41,717 nucleotides of DNA from an uncultured Prevotella sp. (lineage in GTDB: Bacteria > Bacteroidota > Bacteroidia > Bacteroidales > Bacteroidaceae): contig URER01000021.1 in NCBI GenBank assembly GCA_900547005.1, positions 1 through 41,717 of the forward strand, in the 5' to 3' direction. This document shows, in pieces, positions 8,495 through 17,434 of this stretch. Every line of letters begins with the position of its first letter. Within the stretch, counting starts at the first letter, position 1. A program made the position numbers and the translations under genes. The notes below the pieces were generated by a model. The model did no database searches and was not told where the DNA came from. It saw only the letters and a program-made list of their open reading frames with translations.

Positions 8495-9561
8495 CACTTC
8501 ACTCTTACGGTTATTATTACTTTTGGATTGGCCGGCGCATTTGTTATCATGAGGATGCGGGGCTGCGTGCGCGCTTTCTGCAAGAGGTCTCTATGGGCGG
8601 TGATTTTTATCTTCTCCACTGCGCCCGGGGCTATCGTCCTGTTGCCGAGCGACACGTCCAAGCCCGGCATGAACACCTGTATGCTGCGTATTTCAAGCGG
8701 AGTCTTGCCCTCATTCTTCAAATACACCACGCCGGATTTCTTTTTCTTGCTGCCGAAAGCACCGAGGTCGAGGGATGCGGGAGCCAATCCTGCGCGCGGA
8801 GCGTCGGCCAGTTGCTGTGCCGTAAGTGTCTGTGCCACGGGCAGAAGCACCGTAGACACCTCTATTTCCTTGTCCACCGACACCGTATCGCCGGGGAAAG
8901 CACCAAGATAAACGGCCGTCTGCGTCAGTCCGTAGTCATGCATCTCCCGACTGTCGAGCGTTATCGTGGCCACTCCCGTGCGTCCCGGTGCAATCTTCCG
9001 GGGCGAGACGGTAGTGCTGAGATATTCCGGAGCGTGCATGATGACAGGCTCTACCTCCTTGTCAGTAGCGTTTCTGATATGTAGTTTCTGCACAGGACGG
9101 TCGCCAACATTCACGTCATCGAACTCGATTGAGGTGCGGTCAACCTCCAAATCGCCGAGTTTGTAGTCAAAGACATTATCGTGTTCCGCCGCGTCGGCTA
9201 CCACAACACCTTTCATCACGACATAGTAAGGCTCGCAATCTCTTGCGTATATGCCTATGACTTTCTCGAAATGGCCGAGTTGTTTGGCATCATACGTTAC
9301 CGCAAGGGATAGCGTTTTGCCTCTCGCTATGGTCTTATGCCGAGGTTTCGCCACCACGCACCCGCAATTGGCACGTATGTTTTCGATGTGCGCCTCAGCA
9401 TTTCCGACGTTCTTTATCTCAAATTCGGCAGTAACGGGAGAACGGTATTCCACCCTTCCCACGTTTATTATCTCCTTTGCCGATGTCAATCTCTGCGCCT
9501 GTGCAGCCGCCGATGAGACGGCAAGCAGCGCAGCCAGCATTATATTCTTATTTATCCTCAT
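8494..9561 (-). CDS. Secreted DUF1573 (Ig-like) protein
   Basis: The protein of about 355 residues starts with a signal peptide (MRINKNIMLAALLAVSSAAAQAQ). Two or three Ig-like/MSP-like repeats of the DUF1573 type follow: NVGRVEYRSPVTAEFEIKN, then NCGCVVAKP with its typical Cys pair, then further strands such as RPVQKLHIRNAT and KSGVVYLKNEGKTPLEIR. An ATG two codons earlier (9567) is possible, but either start overlaps the end of the macroglobulin gene, so the two are probably translationally coupled. The stop overlaps the ispH start. The location is periplasm or cell surface. The biochemical role of the family is unknown, and its place after a macroglobulin suggests a shared envelope function. 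Confidence 0.8.
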   Translation of the reverse strand: MRINKNIMLAALLAVSSAAAQAQRLTSAKEIINVGRVEYRSPVTAEFEIKNVGNAEAHIENIRANCGCVVAKPRHKTIARGKTLSLAVTYDAKQLGHFEKVIGIYARDCEPYYVVMKGVVVADAAEHDNVFDYKLGDLEVDRTSIEFDDVNVGDRPVQKLHIRNATDKEVEPVIMHAPEYLSTTVSPRKIAPGRTGVATITLDSREMHDYGLTQTAVYLGAFPGDTVSVDKEIEVSTVLLPVAQTLTAQQLADAPRAGLAPASLDLGAFGSKKKKSGVVYLKNEGKTPLEIRSIQVFMPGLDVSLGNRTIAPGAVEKIKITAHRDLLQKARTQPRILMITNAPANPKVIITVRVK

Positions 9562-12500
9562 CCACATTAAGTTGTTTTGCCTTTGTTCTTCCTATATATT
9601 CGGGAGCGTAAGCACACTGTGCCGTACAAGTGCCGGTGCTGTACTGGCCGGCTCTGTCTACATAGTATTCGGTCTCAATCACGTGCTTACCCTTCGCCAT
9701 ACGGTCGAAATAATAGTTCGTAACATTGTCTTTCGGAGCGCAATAGTAGCCGTAGCGATAACCGCTGAGTTGCGTTGCGGGTTCCAGACAGGCCGCACGC
9801 TTGTCCGTTATCTGCACGAAGTCGTAGTCGCGGTCGGCGGTTATGGTTATCACCACTTTCACCTTGTCGCCCACTTTCAGCGAAACGACATCGCCTTGAT
9901 CCGTCTTGCGCTTCTTTTCGTCCTTCTTGCTCATCTCTACAAACAATTCGCGCTGCACCTTAATGCCCGATGCGGCGTCGTCAATATCAGCAGCCGACTG
10001 CAAGAACTGTGCGTAGACAGTTCCCCAGCTTGTGCCCGTTGAAGTCTTCTCTGCCGTGAATGTCTTCGCGTCGTCAACCTGAACGGTAGTCTTCACATAT
10101 CCCATTCCGGCGGTAGCCTGCGGCAGTTCCAACGGTTTCCCGTCAATCTTCAGCACCGTCTGTTCCTTTGTGGCGAGCTTGTCGCCGAACAGATTGCCGC
10201 CGTCAGAACCTTGTCCGCATAAGAAAGCATACACTGCATCTACGGAATTAACGGGAGTGTCCCACGCCTGAGTGCGCTTCTCCTGCAACAACCAGCGCTG
10301 CATCTCCTCCACGGTCTTGGTGTCTTGCGGTGCCAGCATCTGCAAAGCCTCTATCGCAGCCACTTCCGTAGGAATGCGATAATCGAACCATGAGTAGTAA
10401 GCCTTCGGCGTATCGAAGTAGCGGCCCATCTCCTCTGTATATACGGAATACTCCTTCATGCTCTGGAGGAAGGTCTTCGCCTTTGTCGCATAGCCGTTCT
10501 TGGCAAGGATTATGGCAGAGTTTGCCTTACCGTATATCGTCAGTTTCGATGTATTCTGAGCCAAGAGCTTCACTAAATAAGCCACATCCTGCGCACCACT
10601 TCCTGCATATTTGCCGCCAGTGATAGAGCGAACATAGAGGTAGTTCAATGCCAACTCACTCGGAATCAGGTTCTTTGCACCCTTCTTCTCAGCCTTTTTC
10701 AGTTCCGTAACCTCCTCTTTTATTTCCTTGACAAGGTATTCCATACCCTTATCCAACAGTTTATCAGTGTCTGCACTATTACCAATCAGCTTGTTCAGAC
10801 GCGCAAGGGTCTTGCATACCGTTACAGTCATCCACGGACTTCCGTCCATTCCACTCCACCAACTCCATGAGCCGTCTGCGTTCTGGAGCTTTGTCAGCCA
10901 TGCGAGGGTGGTCGAGATATTATCGTTTATATTCTTTTCATTGAAGAAACGGGCGATGGCCTGCTTCTGTTCGGCTTCGTTCTTGGCGTCTGCCACCCAC
11001 GGAGTCTCGTTCAGCAGGAGTTCTTTCAGGCTCTGGTCTTTCTGCAGATTGCTCATCAGTGAGGTCTCGTCGCCCTTCTCCGCAGCCCACTGCTCAAATA
11101 CATTCTTTATCTTTGGCGAACTGTTCAGCATATTATTGGCGAGGCTGTTGGCGTAGAACGCACTCACAAGACTTATCGCATTCGTCTCGTTTGCATTGCC
11201 AACGAACGGCAGAGCCTGTATCATCAGCCATGCGGGGTTATTGGTATATTCCACCGTCAGTTTGACATCTGATGTCTGAGAAGCATTTCTCTCTCCTCTC
11301 TCCTCTCTCCCCTCTCCTCTTTTCACAAGAGAACTAAGGTCAATCTCCTTCACTCCGACTCCGTTCTGCGTGAACGGAACGGTGTTAGTTACCATCTCTT
11401 TGTCGGTCAACACAGGCAGATAATGCTGCTCGCCATCGCTATATCCATTGCCCGACACCATCACACGGCAAATGAAAAGGGGTGAATATTGAGAGTTTAA
11501 TGTTGAATGCGATGCGCTTCCGAGCACAACCGGCATATCGAGAGCGAACGAGACATTCGATGTTCCGTTTGCGCTGATGGTGTAATCCTGCGTGTCCGCA
11601 TAAACCACAGCATCCGTTTCAGGGTCTACAAGTTCTATTCTCGCCTTTCCGCTTACCGCATTTTCCGATGAATTGAAGATGCGGGCAGACAATGTGGCCT
11701 TGTCGCCCACACGCACAAAGCGCGGCATATTAGGCTGAACCATCACTGTCTTGCGCGCCACTGCCTCACCGTTGACGAGTCCGTAGTTCATGCTGCGGTC
11801 GTGGGCGTAGCCCATAAACTTCCATGTGGTTACGCTTTCGGGCAGTTGGAATTTGATGTTTACGTTGCCGTCTGCATCAGTTATGAGGTTCGGATAGAAG
11901 AAAGCAGTCTCATTAAGGTTCTCGCGCATCTGCACATCACCGAACACTTCATTCTCTTCTCCAGGCATTTCTCCTCCACCCTCAGTTACAGAAACGCTTC
12001 CGGTCTTCGCTTCTTTCTTTGCAATGCCATAGCCAACAACAACTGTTTCGTTAAGGGCGAGGCTCTCATCCATAGCCATCTCTTTAGCCATCGGAGCGGC
12101 CATATCAGACTTCGCAGCATATCCTCTGACACGTATGCTTTTTGAATTGCGCACTTGCACCCCCTGAACAGAGCCATATAAATAATTAAGCAGTCTGGTA
12201 TCCGTAACTCCCAACAAACTGAAATACTTTGTATTCAACTTATCAAAAGCCAACCGCATCTCCTTTTCGTTCTTGTATGGCATACTGTAATATACGCCTG
12301 TGCTGCCCAAGAAGTTATCAAGCCAAGTCGTATAAGGCACACTGCGGTAAAGTCCCAAGTTGATATTCCAGTTGTGCGGATATATCTGGTCGAGCGACTT
12401 GTCATACATCGAGGCTATGAGCAGTGCGTCGGCAGCCTTTCCGTCGGGGCGTTTTATCTGCAAAGTCCACTCCTCCTGCTGTCCGGGAGCGAGGCGGTCG

Positions 12501-15220
12501 CGGAACGTTTTCCACTCCATGAGCAGGCGTTTGTCGGGCAACGGCTTCTTGATAGAGGCGTTGTGGCTATACATGATGCCGTTCTTCACCCACGCGTAGG
12601 TAATCCATATTCCGTCGCCGTACTCGTCCTTGTACGTGAACTCGCGGTTATGAAGTGCGTTGCTCTGGTCGATGACACCGCTTTCGAGCATCTTCTTGCC
12701 CGAGAACACATTATATACTATGTGCTGGCCGGGCTTGGACGAACCTATCTGCAAATATACCGGGCCACCATCTGACGGGAATTGCTCGGCACTCACATAG
12801 AACCAGTCATCGGTCTCCACCACCGGCCGCTTGTCTTTCAGAGAGAACAGCACCACATTCTGCTCTACTGTGTCGTTGCCGCACACTGCAAACAGGCGAT
12901 AATTGCCCGAGTTCAATCCTCTGACAGCTATCGGAGAGTTCGCCGGCTTGTCCTTATATTCCTTACCGCCAAGCGTAAACGTAACATTGCCGTCTATCGG
13001 CTTGCCCGCCGCATTGGTGTAGTTGAACGTTATCTGCTTCAGACTGTCGGCCAAAATCTTGTCGGGCAAGTCGCAAGACAACGATGTCGTCTTTGTGCCG
13101 AGAGGCAGACTAAAGTTTCCGCTGTGTGTCTCGCCGCCCATATCCGTAACCTTTGCCTCGGCAATGAAGTTGAAGAACACTCCACGGCGTGGCACTATGC
13201 CGTCTTCGTAATCATCCGCATCGGGCATATCCAAAGGCATCCTCATCTCGAACGCACCGCTCTCGTCGGTAACAGCCTCATCCTCATAGAGGTCGTCATC
13301 ATTCAAATCGTCCTGATTCCACCAGCACCAGAAAGCGCGGCGACGGCTCACACGGTATTCCACCTTCGCTCCCTGCACGGGCATTCCGGCGTAGGTCTTC
13401 GCGTAGCCCTTCACGGTTACTGTGTCTTCGGCGGCGTATTTCTCCTTGTATTCGGGGAACTCAATCTTGAATGTCGGGCGTTTATACTCCTCGACCTTTA
13501 TCGTTGCAGCACCCGAAGTGCCACATTCGGCCAGAATGGAGAAGTTGCCGGTGAGTCCGCCCTGCGGTATCGTGAAATCGGCGTGTGCCGTTCCGTAGTT
13601 GTCGGTGGTTACGGTCTTCTCCTCAACGCTTTCGTAATTGGCATCGCGCAGGGTGATTTTCACTTCCTTGTTTGCCAAGACCGAGGTCTCAACATTGCTC
13701 GTCTGCTTGTAGAGAACCACCGCCGCGTGTACGTTCTGCCCCGGACGGTAGATGCTTCGGTCGGTATATACGTTCACGACATTGCGGTCTTCCTTGCTAT
13801 TCGAGGAGAAGTAAGACGCCCACAGGCTTATTTCGGGACACGATTTGTCGGTCGCGGTATATACATATTTATAATTATCAGAATTGTGAAGTCCCTGAGT
13901 TATCAGCACTTCACCGTTCTTATCGGTTGTGTACAGGCTTGTTTTCGCTCCGTTTCTCTTCACAACAGATTTTATTGTAGCTCCCGGAACAGGCCGGCCG
14001 GTCGTCGCATTTACTACCACATAGCGCACCTTGTCATTGGGCAGAGCCAAAGCCATCACATGAAGATTGGTTACATAAAACACGGTCTTCGACTTCTCCA
14101 ACGGCTTTCCGTCGGCGTAGAACTCCGCGAGATATATTCCCACGGGCAGCCCGTCCATGATAATGCTGTCCGAGTGCTGCTCGTATGCTTTCTCATTAGC
14201 ATATCTGAGCGTCCTCACAAAGACATCCTTTGTCTTTATCAGCGCCGCCAACTTGTCGTATTTCTTGTTCCTCACGGCTTCCATTTCGGCCGTGGCATTG
14301 AGCAGACTCACCCTCATCGTGAGTTCACGGATGTTGCGGATGCGCATCAGATCCACCTTACACGTCCGCCCCGGTATATTCGCTTTATACAGGAAGTCTG
14401 CCCTAAATGATGGATTAGTCAGTCGTTTGCGCTCATTGCGCAGTTCGGCTATGGTCTTCCAGTTAGCCCATTTGCCCACAGCATAGTCTATATACTTTAT
14501 CGTTTGCTCAGCTGTTGAGTCATGGCGCATAGCCTGATAGCGTTTGCGCGCAAGTTCGCCGGCCTCGGGCAGGTCGCCAAACACATTGATAAGCGAGTCG
14601 AGTTGCGCCACATTTTGGTTCATCATAGATGCCGCAATGCACGCCGCCGGACGGTTGCCCACCTTATTATAATAGTCGTGCAGGCCCGTATAGTTGCCTA
14701 CTGACATACCGATGACGTGCAGCAGGTCGTCGTTGAAGATTCTGCTGTCCTCGCTCTTGGAAATCAGCGGGGGATATTCCGCCGCCTTGTGCTGCGCGAG
14801 CAGGTCGGGATTGGCCATCGCCTTCTTGGTATATTCAAATCTTTTGGCATCGCAGTTTCCGCCATGCGTACTTCTGTCGCTATATATGCGGACAAGCACG
14901 GCATCATAAACAGCCGCAAGGACGGGGTCTTTAGCCTCAGCCTTCTCAGCCTTTGCCTCTATGCGGGCTATCTCCACATCCGCCGAGTCTGGCGAAATGG
15001 CAGTTTGTAATCCCGCCGCCATCAGCTCGGATGACAGCAACTGGCCGTAGTTTCTGTCGGTTTCGGCCTTTGCTGCAATCTTTTTCAGTGTGGCAATCTG
15101 CGTTTTCGGCAAGTCTTTCTTGCCCGCCTCGTCCACCTGTTTCCACAATGCGTCGTAGCTTTGGGCAAACAAGCGGAATGGCATGAGTGCCAAAATCATT
15201 AAAATCAGATTCTTTTTCAT
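9548..15220 (-). CDS. Alpha-2-macroglobulin-like (MG2) giant secreted protein
   Basis: The 1890-residue protein starts with a signal peptide (MKKNLILMILALMPFRLFAQ). A helical N-terminal region leads to macroglobulin Ig-like domains: MG2 with YTDRSIYRPGQNVHAAVVLY near residue 490, then several more. The A2M domain has NETAFFYPNLITDADG near residue 1110, and an alpha-helical toroid has NADGSWSWWSGM near residue 1456. The C-terminal receptor-like domain ends with CAYAPEYIGRTKAKQLNVDE. I see no CxEQ thioester in the toroid, so it cannot trap proteases covalently in the classic way. Around residues 1055-1075 an ETVVVGYG...TGSVSV stretch resembles a SusC/TonB-receptor plug start. Two short low-complexity inserts lie near residues 1241 and 1307. 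Bacterial relatives are thought to be protease-trapping envelope defences. Its promoter appears split by the mobile element at 15246. Confidence 0.9.
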   Translation of the reverse strand: MKKNLILMILALMPFRLFAQSYDALWKQVDEAGKKDLPKTQIATLKKIAAKAETDRNYGQLLSSELMAAGLQTAISPDSADVEIARIEAKAEKAEAKDPVLAAVYDAVLVRIYSDRSTHGGNCDAKRFEYTKKAMANPDLLAQHKAAEYPPLISKSEDSRIFNDDLLHVIGMSVGNYTGLHDYYNKVGNRPAACIAASMMNQNVAQLDSLINVFGDLPEAGELARKRYQAMRHDSTAEQTIKYIDYAVGKWANWKTIAELRNERKRLTNPSFRADFLYKANIPGRTCKVDLMRIRNIRELTMRVSLLNATAEMEAVRNKKYDKLAALIKTKDVFVRTLRYANEKAYEQHSDSIIMDGLPVGIYLAEFYADGKPLEKSKTVFYVTNLHVMALALPNDKVRYVVVNATTGRPVPGATIKSVVKRNGAKTSLYTTDKNGEVLITQGLHNSDNYKYVYTATDKSCPEISLWASYFSSNSKEDRNVVNVYTDRSIYRPGQNVHAAVVLYKQTSNVETSVLANKEVKITLRDANYESVEEKTVTTDNYGTAHADFTIPQGGLTGNFSILAECGTSGAATIKVEEYKRPTFKIEFPEYKEKYAAEDTVTVKGYAKTYAGMPVQGAKVEYRVSRRRAFWCWWNQDDLNDDDLYEDEAVTDESGAFEMRMPLDMPDADDYEDGIVPRRGVFFNFIAEAKVTDMGGETHSGNFSLPLGTKTTSLSCDLPDKILADSLKQITFNYTNAAGKPIDGNVTFTLGGKEYKDKPANSPIAVRGLNSGNYRLFAVCGNDTVEQNVVLFSLKDKRPVVETDDWFYVSAEQFPSDGGPVYLQIGSSKPGQHIVYNVFSGKKMLESGVIDQSNALHNREFTYKDEYGDGIWITYAWVKNGIMYSHNASIKKPLPDKRLLMEWKTFRDRLAPGQQEEWTLQIKRPDGKAADALLIASMYDKSLDQIYPHNWNINLGLYRSVPYTTWLDNFLGSTGVYYSMPYKNEKEMRLAFDKLNTKYFSLLGVTDTRLLNYLYGSVQGVQVRNSKSIRVRGYAAKSDMAAPMAKEMAMDESLALNETVVVGYGIAKKEAKTGSVSVTEGGGEMPGEENEVFGDVQMRENLNETAFFYPNLITDADGNVNIKFQLPESVTTWKFMGYAHDRSMNYGLVNGEAVARKTVMVQPNMPRFVRVGDKATLSARIFNSSENAVSGKARIELVDPETDAVVYADTQDYTISANGTSNVSFALDMPVVLGSASHSTLNSQYSPLFICRVMVSGNGYSDGEQHYLPVLTDKEMVTNTVPFTQNGVGVKEIDLSSLVKRGEGREERGERNASQTSDVKLTVEYTNNPAWLMIQALPFVGNANETNAISLVSAFYANSLANNMLNSSPKIKNVFEQWAAEKGDETSLMSNLQKDQSLKELLLNETPWVADAKNEAEQKQAIARFFNEKNINDNISTTLAWLTKLQNADGSWSWWSGMDGSPWMTVTVCKTLARLNKLIGNSADTDKLLDKGMEYLVKEIKEEVTELKKAEKKGAKNLIPSELALNYLYVRSITGGKYAGSGAQDVAYLVKLLAQNTSKLTIYGKANSAIILAKNGYATKAKTFLQSMKEYSVYTEEMGRYFDTPKAYYSWFDYRIPTEVAAIEALQMLAPQDTKTVEEMQRWLLQEKRTQAWDTPVNSVDAVYAFLCGQGSDGGNLFGDKLATKEQTVLKIDGKPLELPQATAGMGYVKTTVQVDDAKTFTAEKTSTGTSWGTVYAQFLQSAADIDDAASGIKVQRELFVEMSKKDEKKRKTDQGDVVSLKVGDKVKVVITITADRDYDFVQITDKRAACLEPATQLSGYRYGYYCAPKDNVTNYYFDRMAKGKHVIETEYYVDRAGQYSTGTCTAQCAYAPEYIGRTKAKQLNVDEDK

Positions 15221-15245
15221 ATCCTAATATTTTATTTTCCGTACA

Positions 15246-15269
15246 ATTATGGCAAAGTTACAAAAAATC
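15246..15269 (-). other. Candidate attL, containing the -7 box of the macroglobulin gene
   Basis: It matches 26430-26453 at 20 of 24 positions in direct orientation. On the minus strand it contains GTAACTTTGC, which fits the GTAnnTTTGC core used by CTnDOT-type integrases. The same bases include TAACTTTG (15253-15260), the -7 box facing the macroglobulin gene that starts at 15220. No TTTG lies about 19 bp upstream of it inside the element. Confidence 0.6.
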
Positions 15270-15451
15270 TTTGGAATAACCGCTAAAAGAGGTTGAAATG
15301 TCACTGAAATGACTATCATTAAAGCGTTTACAGTGCCAAATGAAGCCAACCACAAAAAACGGGAAACGCAAAGGAAAGCAGTTCTATGAAGCAGAACGGT
15401 TTTCAAATCGTTACCCGAAGTGAGACGCATTTTTAACGCTCCCTGCAATGA

Positions 15452-15510
15452 TTGCGCCGTTCTGCGCCGATTTGCTTATCAAGGTCTAACTCGTTGAATA
15501 ATAACTTTGC
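15452..15510 (+). promoter_or_regulatory. Integrase promoter module (copy 1 of 2)
   Basis: This 59-bp block ends in TAACTTTGC, a -7 type box 18 bp before the integrase ATG. It is related to 17340-17398 with exactly conserved spacing: TTGCGCC, then 10 bp, GATTTGC, then TATCAAGGT, and TAACTTTGC at the end. The two copies sit before the integrase and before the helicase, which suggests common control by one regulator. The spacing from TTTG to the -7 box is longer than the usual 19 bp. Confidence 0.6.
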
Positions 15511-15527
15511 AAACAAAAAAAACGAGT

Positions 15528-16757
15528 ATGGCAAGAAGTACATTCAAAGTGTTGTTCTACGTGAACGGCAGCAAGGAGAAAAACGGTATTGTCCCCATCA
15601 TGGGACGAGTGACAATCAACGGGACTGTGGCGCAATTCAGTTGCAAGCAGAGTGTCCCGAAGACGCTTTGGGACATCAAGGGCAACCGAGTCAAAGGCAA
15701 GAGCAAGGAGGCACGGGACATCAATTTGGCATTGGACAACATCAAGGCGCAAATCATCAAGCACTACCAGCGCATATCCGACCGTGAGGCGTTCGTAACT
15801 GCGGAAATGGTTCGCAATGCCTATCAGGGTATCGGCAGCGAGTACGAGACTCTACTCAAAGCATTCGACCGTGAGAACGAGGTGTTCAAGAAGCGTGTCG
15901 GCAAGGACAGGGTAATGGCAACTTACCATTCACGAGTGAGGGCAAGAAACCATGTGGCAGCGTTCATCAAGTCTTTCTACAGACGGACGGATATGTCCAT
16001 GTTGGAGATTACGCCCGACTTCATCAAGGAGTTCGCAGCCTACCTCTCTACGGAAGCGGGACTGCACAACGGGACGATATGGGAAAAGTGCATGTGGTTG
16101 AAAGGAGTTGTCATGCGTGCGCACTTCAACGGACTGATGCCAAGAAACCCATTTGCCCAGTTCCACATCAGCCCGAATGTAAAGGAGCGTGAATACCTGA
16201 CGGAAGACGAACTGAAAGCGTTGATGACGCACGAGTTCGGGGATGCCAAGCTGTCCTATATCCGTGATATTTTCGTTTTCGCCAGCTTCACAGCCCTCTC
16301 TTTCGTGGATATCAAGGAACTGACCTATGACAATATCGTGGAAGTGAACGGTGAGAAGTGGATATTATCGAAACGGCACAAGACGAAAGTACCGTTCCAA
16401 GTGAAACTGCTGGATATACCCTTGCAGATAATAGAGCGTTACCGTCCCTTGCAGGTGGACAACCTCGTTTTCCCCAATCTCAACTACTGGTCTATCTGCA
16501 AACCTCTGAAAAAGGTGATGAAAGAGTGCGGGATAACAAAGGACATCTCGTTTCATTGTGCGCGCCATGGCTTTGCGACGTTGGCTTTGAGTAAGGGTAT
16601 GCCGATTGAGAGCGTGAGCCGTGTTTTGGGTCACACAAACATAGTCACGACCCAAATCTACGCAAAAATCACAACGCAGAAGTTGGATAACGACCTTACT
16701 ATGCTCGGTAACAGGCTGAACCAATCGTTTAACAACGTATCAATGGCAGGACAATGA
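15528..16757 (+). CDS. Tyrosine recombinase/integrase of the CTnDOT (IntDOT) type
   Basis: The 409-residue site-specific recombinase has an N-terminal arm-binding region (STFKVLFYVNGSKEKNG), a SAM-like core-binding domain at about 110-210 and a catalytic domain at about 220-390. Visible catalytic residues are HCAR (H and R near 342-345), GHTN (H near 368) and the nucleophile Tyr378 in QIYAK. Where most family members have the first catalytic Arg, this protein has TALSFVD with Ser, as I recall for IntDOT of CTnDOT. The frame is open from a TTG at 15507, but that codon lies inside the -7 box, so I start at the ATG at 15528. The stop overlaps the next gene as ATGA. It is expected to integrate and excise this element at GTAnnTTTGC-like sites. 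Confidence 0.92.
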   Translation: MARSTFKVLFYVNGSKEKNGIVPIMGRVTINGTVAQFSCKQSVPKTLWDIKGNRVKGKSKEARDINLALDNIKAQIIKHYQRISDREAFVTAEMVRNAYQGIGSEYETLLKAFDRENEVFKKRVGKDRVMATYHSRVRARNHVAAFIKSFYRRTDMSMLEITPDFIKEFAAYLSTEAGLHNGTIWEKCMWLKGVVMRAHFNGLMPRNPFAQFHISPNVKEREYLTEDELKALMTHEFGDAKLSYIRDIFVFASFTALSFVDIKELTYDNIVEVNGEKWILSKRHKTKVPFQVKLLDIPLQIIERYRPLQVDNLVFPNLNYWSICKPLKKVMKECGITKDISFHCARHGFATLALSKGMPIESVSRVLGHTNIVTTQIYAKITTQKLDNDLTMLGNRLNQSFNNVSMAGQ

Positions 16758-17128
16758 AAAGGAATATCATCGAAATCACAGATCACGGTACGATAACTGT
16801 ACCGAGTGAAACGGTATGGATGAGTGAAGCGGAACTTGTCAGCCTGTTCGGTATTATTGCTCCATCCGTCCGTGCCGCAATTAAAGCAGTATATAAAAGC
16901 GGAATACTGAAAGAGCATGAAGTGCAACGGTATATCCGCTTATCGGGCAAAATCGGTATGGATGTTTACAGTCTTGAAATGGTTGTCGCTCTCGCTTTCC
17001 GCATCCACTCATACGGAGCAGAACGAGTACGCAATGCCATACTTGAAAGGCTGTACTTGCGAAAAGAGAAAACAAACATCTTCTTTTCGCTGGGTAATGG
17101 AATGAAAGCGTCTAAATATCAAGCGTAA
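16754..17128 (+). CDS. Small winged-helix-like protein of Bacteroidales mobile elements
   Basis: The 124-residue protein is translationally coupled to the integrase by an ATGA overlap. The N-terminal half reads like a DNA-binding fold: ITVPSETVWMSEAELVSLFGI, then a VRAAIKAVYKSGIL helix and EHEVQRYIRLSGKIGMDVYSLEMVVALAFRI. I recall similar RhuM-like small proteins next to integrases in Bacteroides mobile elements, but the resemblance is from memory. It could be a recombination directionality factor or a regulator of the shared 59-bp promoter modules; neither is shown. There is no enzyme motif. A terminator follows at 17244. Confidence 0.7.
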   Translation: MKRNIIEITDHGTITVPSETVWMSEAELVSLFGIIAPSVRAAIKAVYKSGILKEHEVQRYIRLSGKIGMDVYSLEMVVALAFRIHSYGAERVRNAILERLYLRKEKTNIFFSLGNGMKASKYQA

Positions 17129-17243
17129 AGTGTATTGATATAATGACATGAAGTAATGAAACCGATGCGTATTCCCATTGCCGAAAATGTATCCATATAC
17201 ATAATTGGGTAGGCGTATTGCCATTCATTCACAGGAATGTGGT

Positions 17244-17292
17244 AATCCCGAAGAAGCACCCCTCTATAACGGTTGTTTCTTCGGGATTTTTT
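17244..17292 (+). terminator. Terminator of the integrase operon
   Basis: AATCCCGAAGAA (17244-17255) pairs perfectly with TTCTTCGGGATT (17277-17288) across a 21-nt loop, and TTTT follows. It separates the integrase operon from the replication genes. Confidence 0.85.
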
Positions 17293-17339
17293 ATTGCTAT
17301 GCTCTCGACTGACTGCAAGTTTTTCATTCCGTGTGTTTT

Positions 17340-17398
17340 TTGCGCCATTCTTCCGTGATTTGCGTATCAAGGTTTTAAACGGCTCACTCTAACTTTGC
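17340..17398 (+). promoter_or_regulatory. Helicase promoter module (copy 2 of 2)
   Basis: This block is related to 15452-15510 with identical spacing of the shared blocks TTGCGCC, GATTTGC, TATCAAGGT and TAACTTTGC. The -7 type box ends 36 bp before the helicase start. It is probably the promoter and operator of the helicase-primase genes. Confidence 0.6.
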
Positions 17399-17434
17399 AC
17401 ACAACTATTTATCAATTATTTAAGCGTATGAACA

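Noticed and set aside
12782..14410. Long plus-strand open frame of 542 codons opposite the macroglobulin gene
   Set aside because: It lies entirely antisense to a clear coding sequence, is rich in His, Arg, Val and Ile in no recognisable pattern, and has no promoter box. It is a shadow of the real gene.
9548..15220. Thioester-containing protease trap
   Set aside because: No CxEQ motif is visible in the toroid domain, so a covalent trapping mechanism is not supported.
15325..15333. CGTTTACAG shared with 26563-26571 as attachment-site repeat
   Set aside because: A shared 9-mer between regions of this size is likely by chance; the 24-bp repeats at 15246 and 26430 are much better and match the GTAnnTTTG core.
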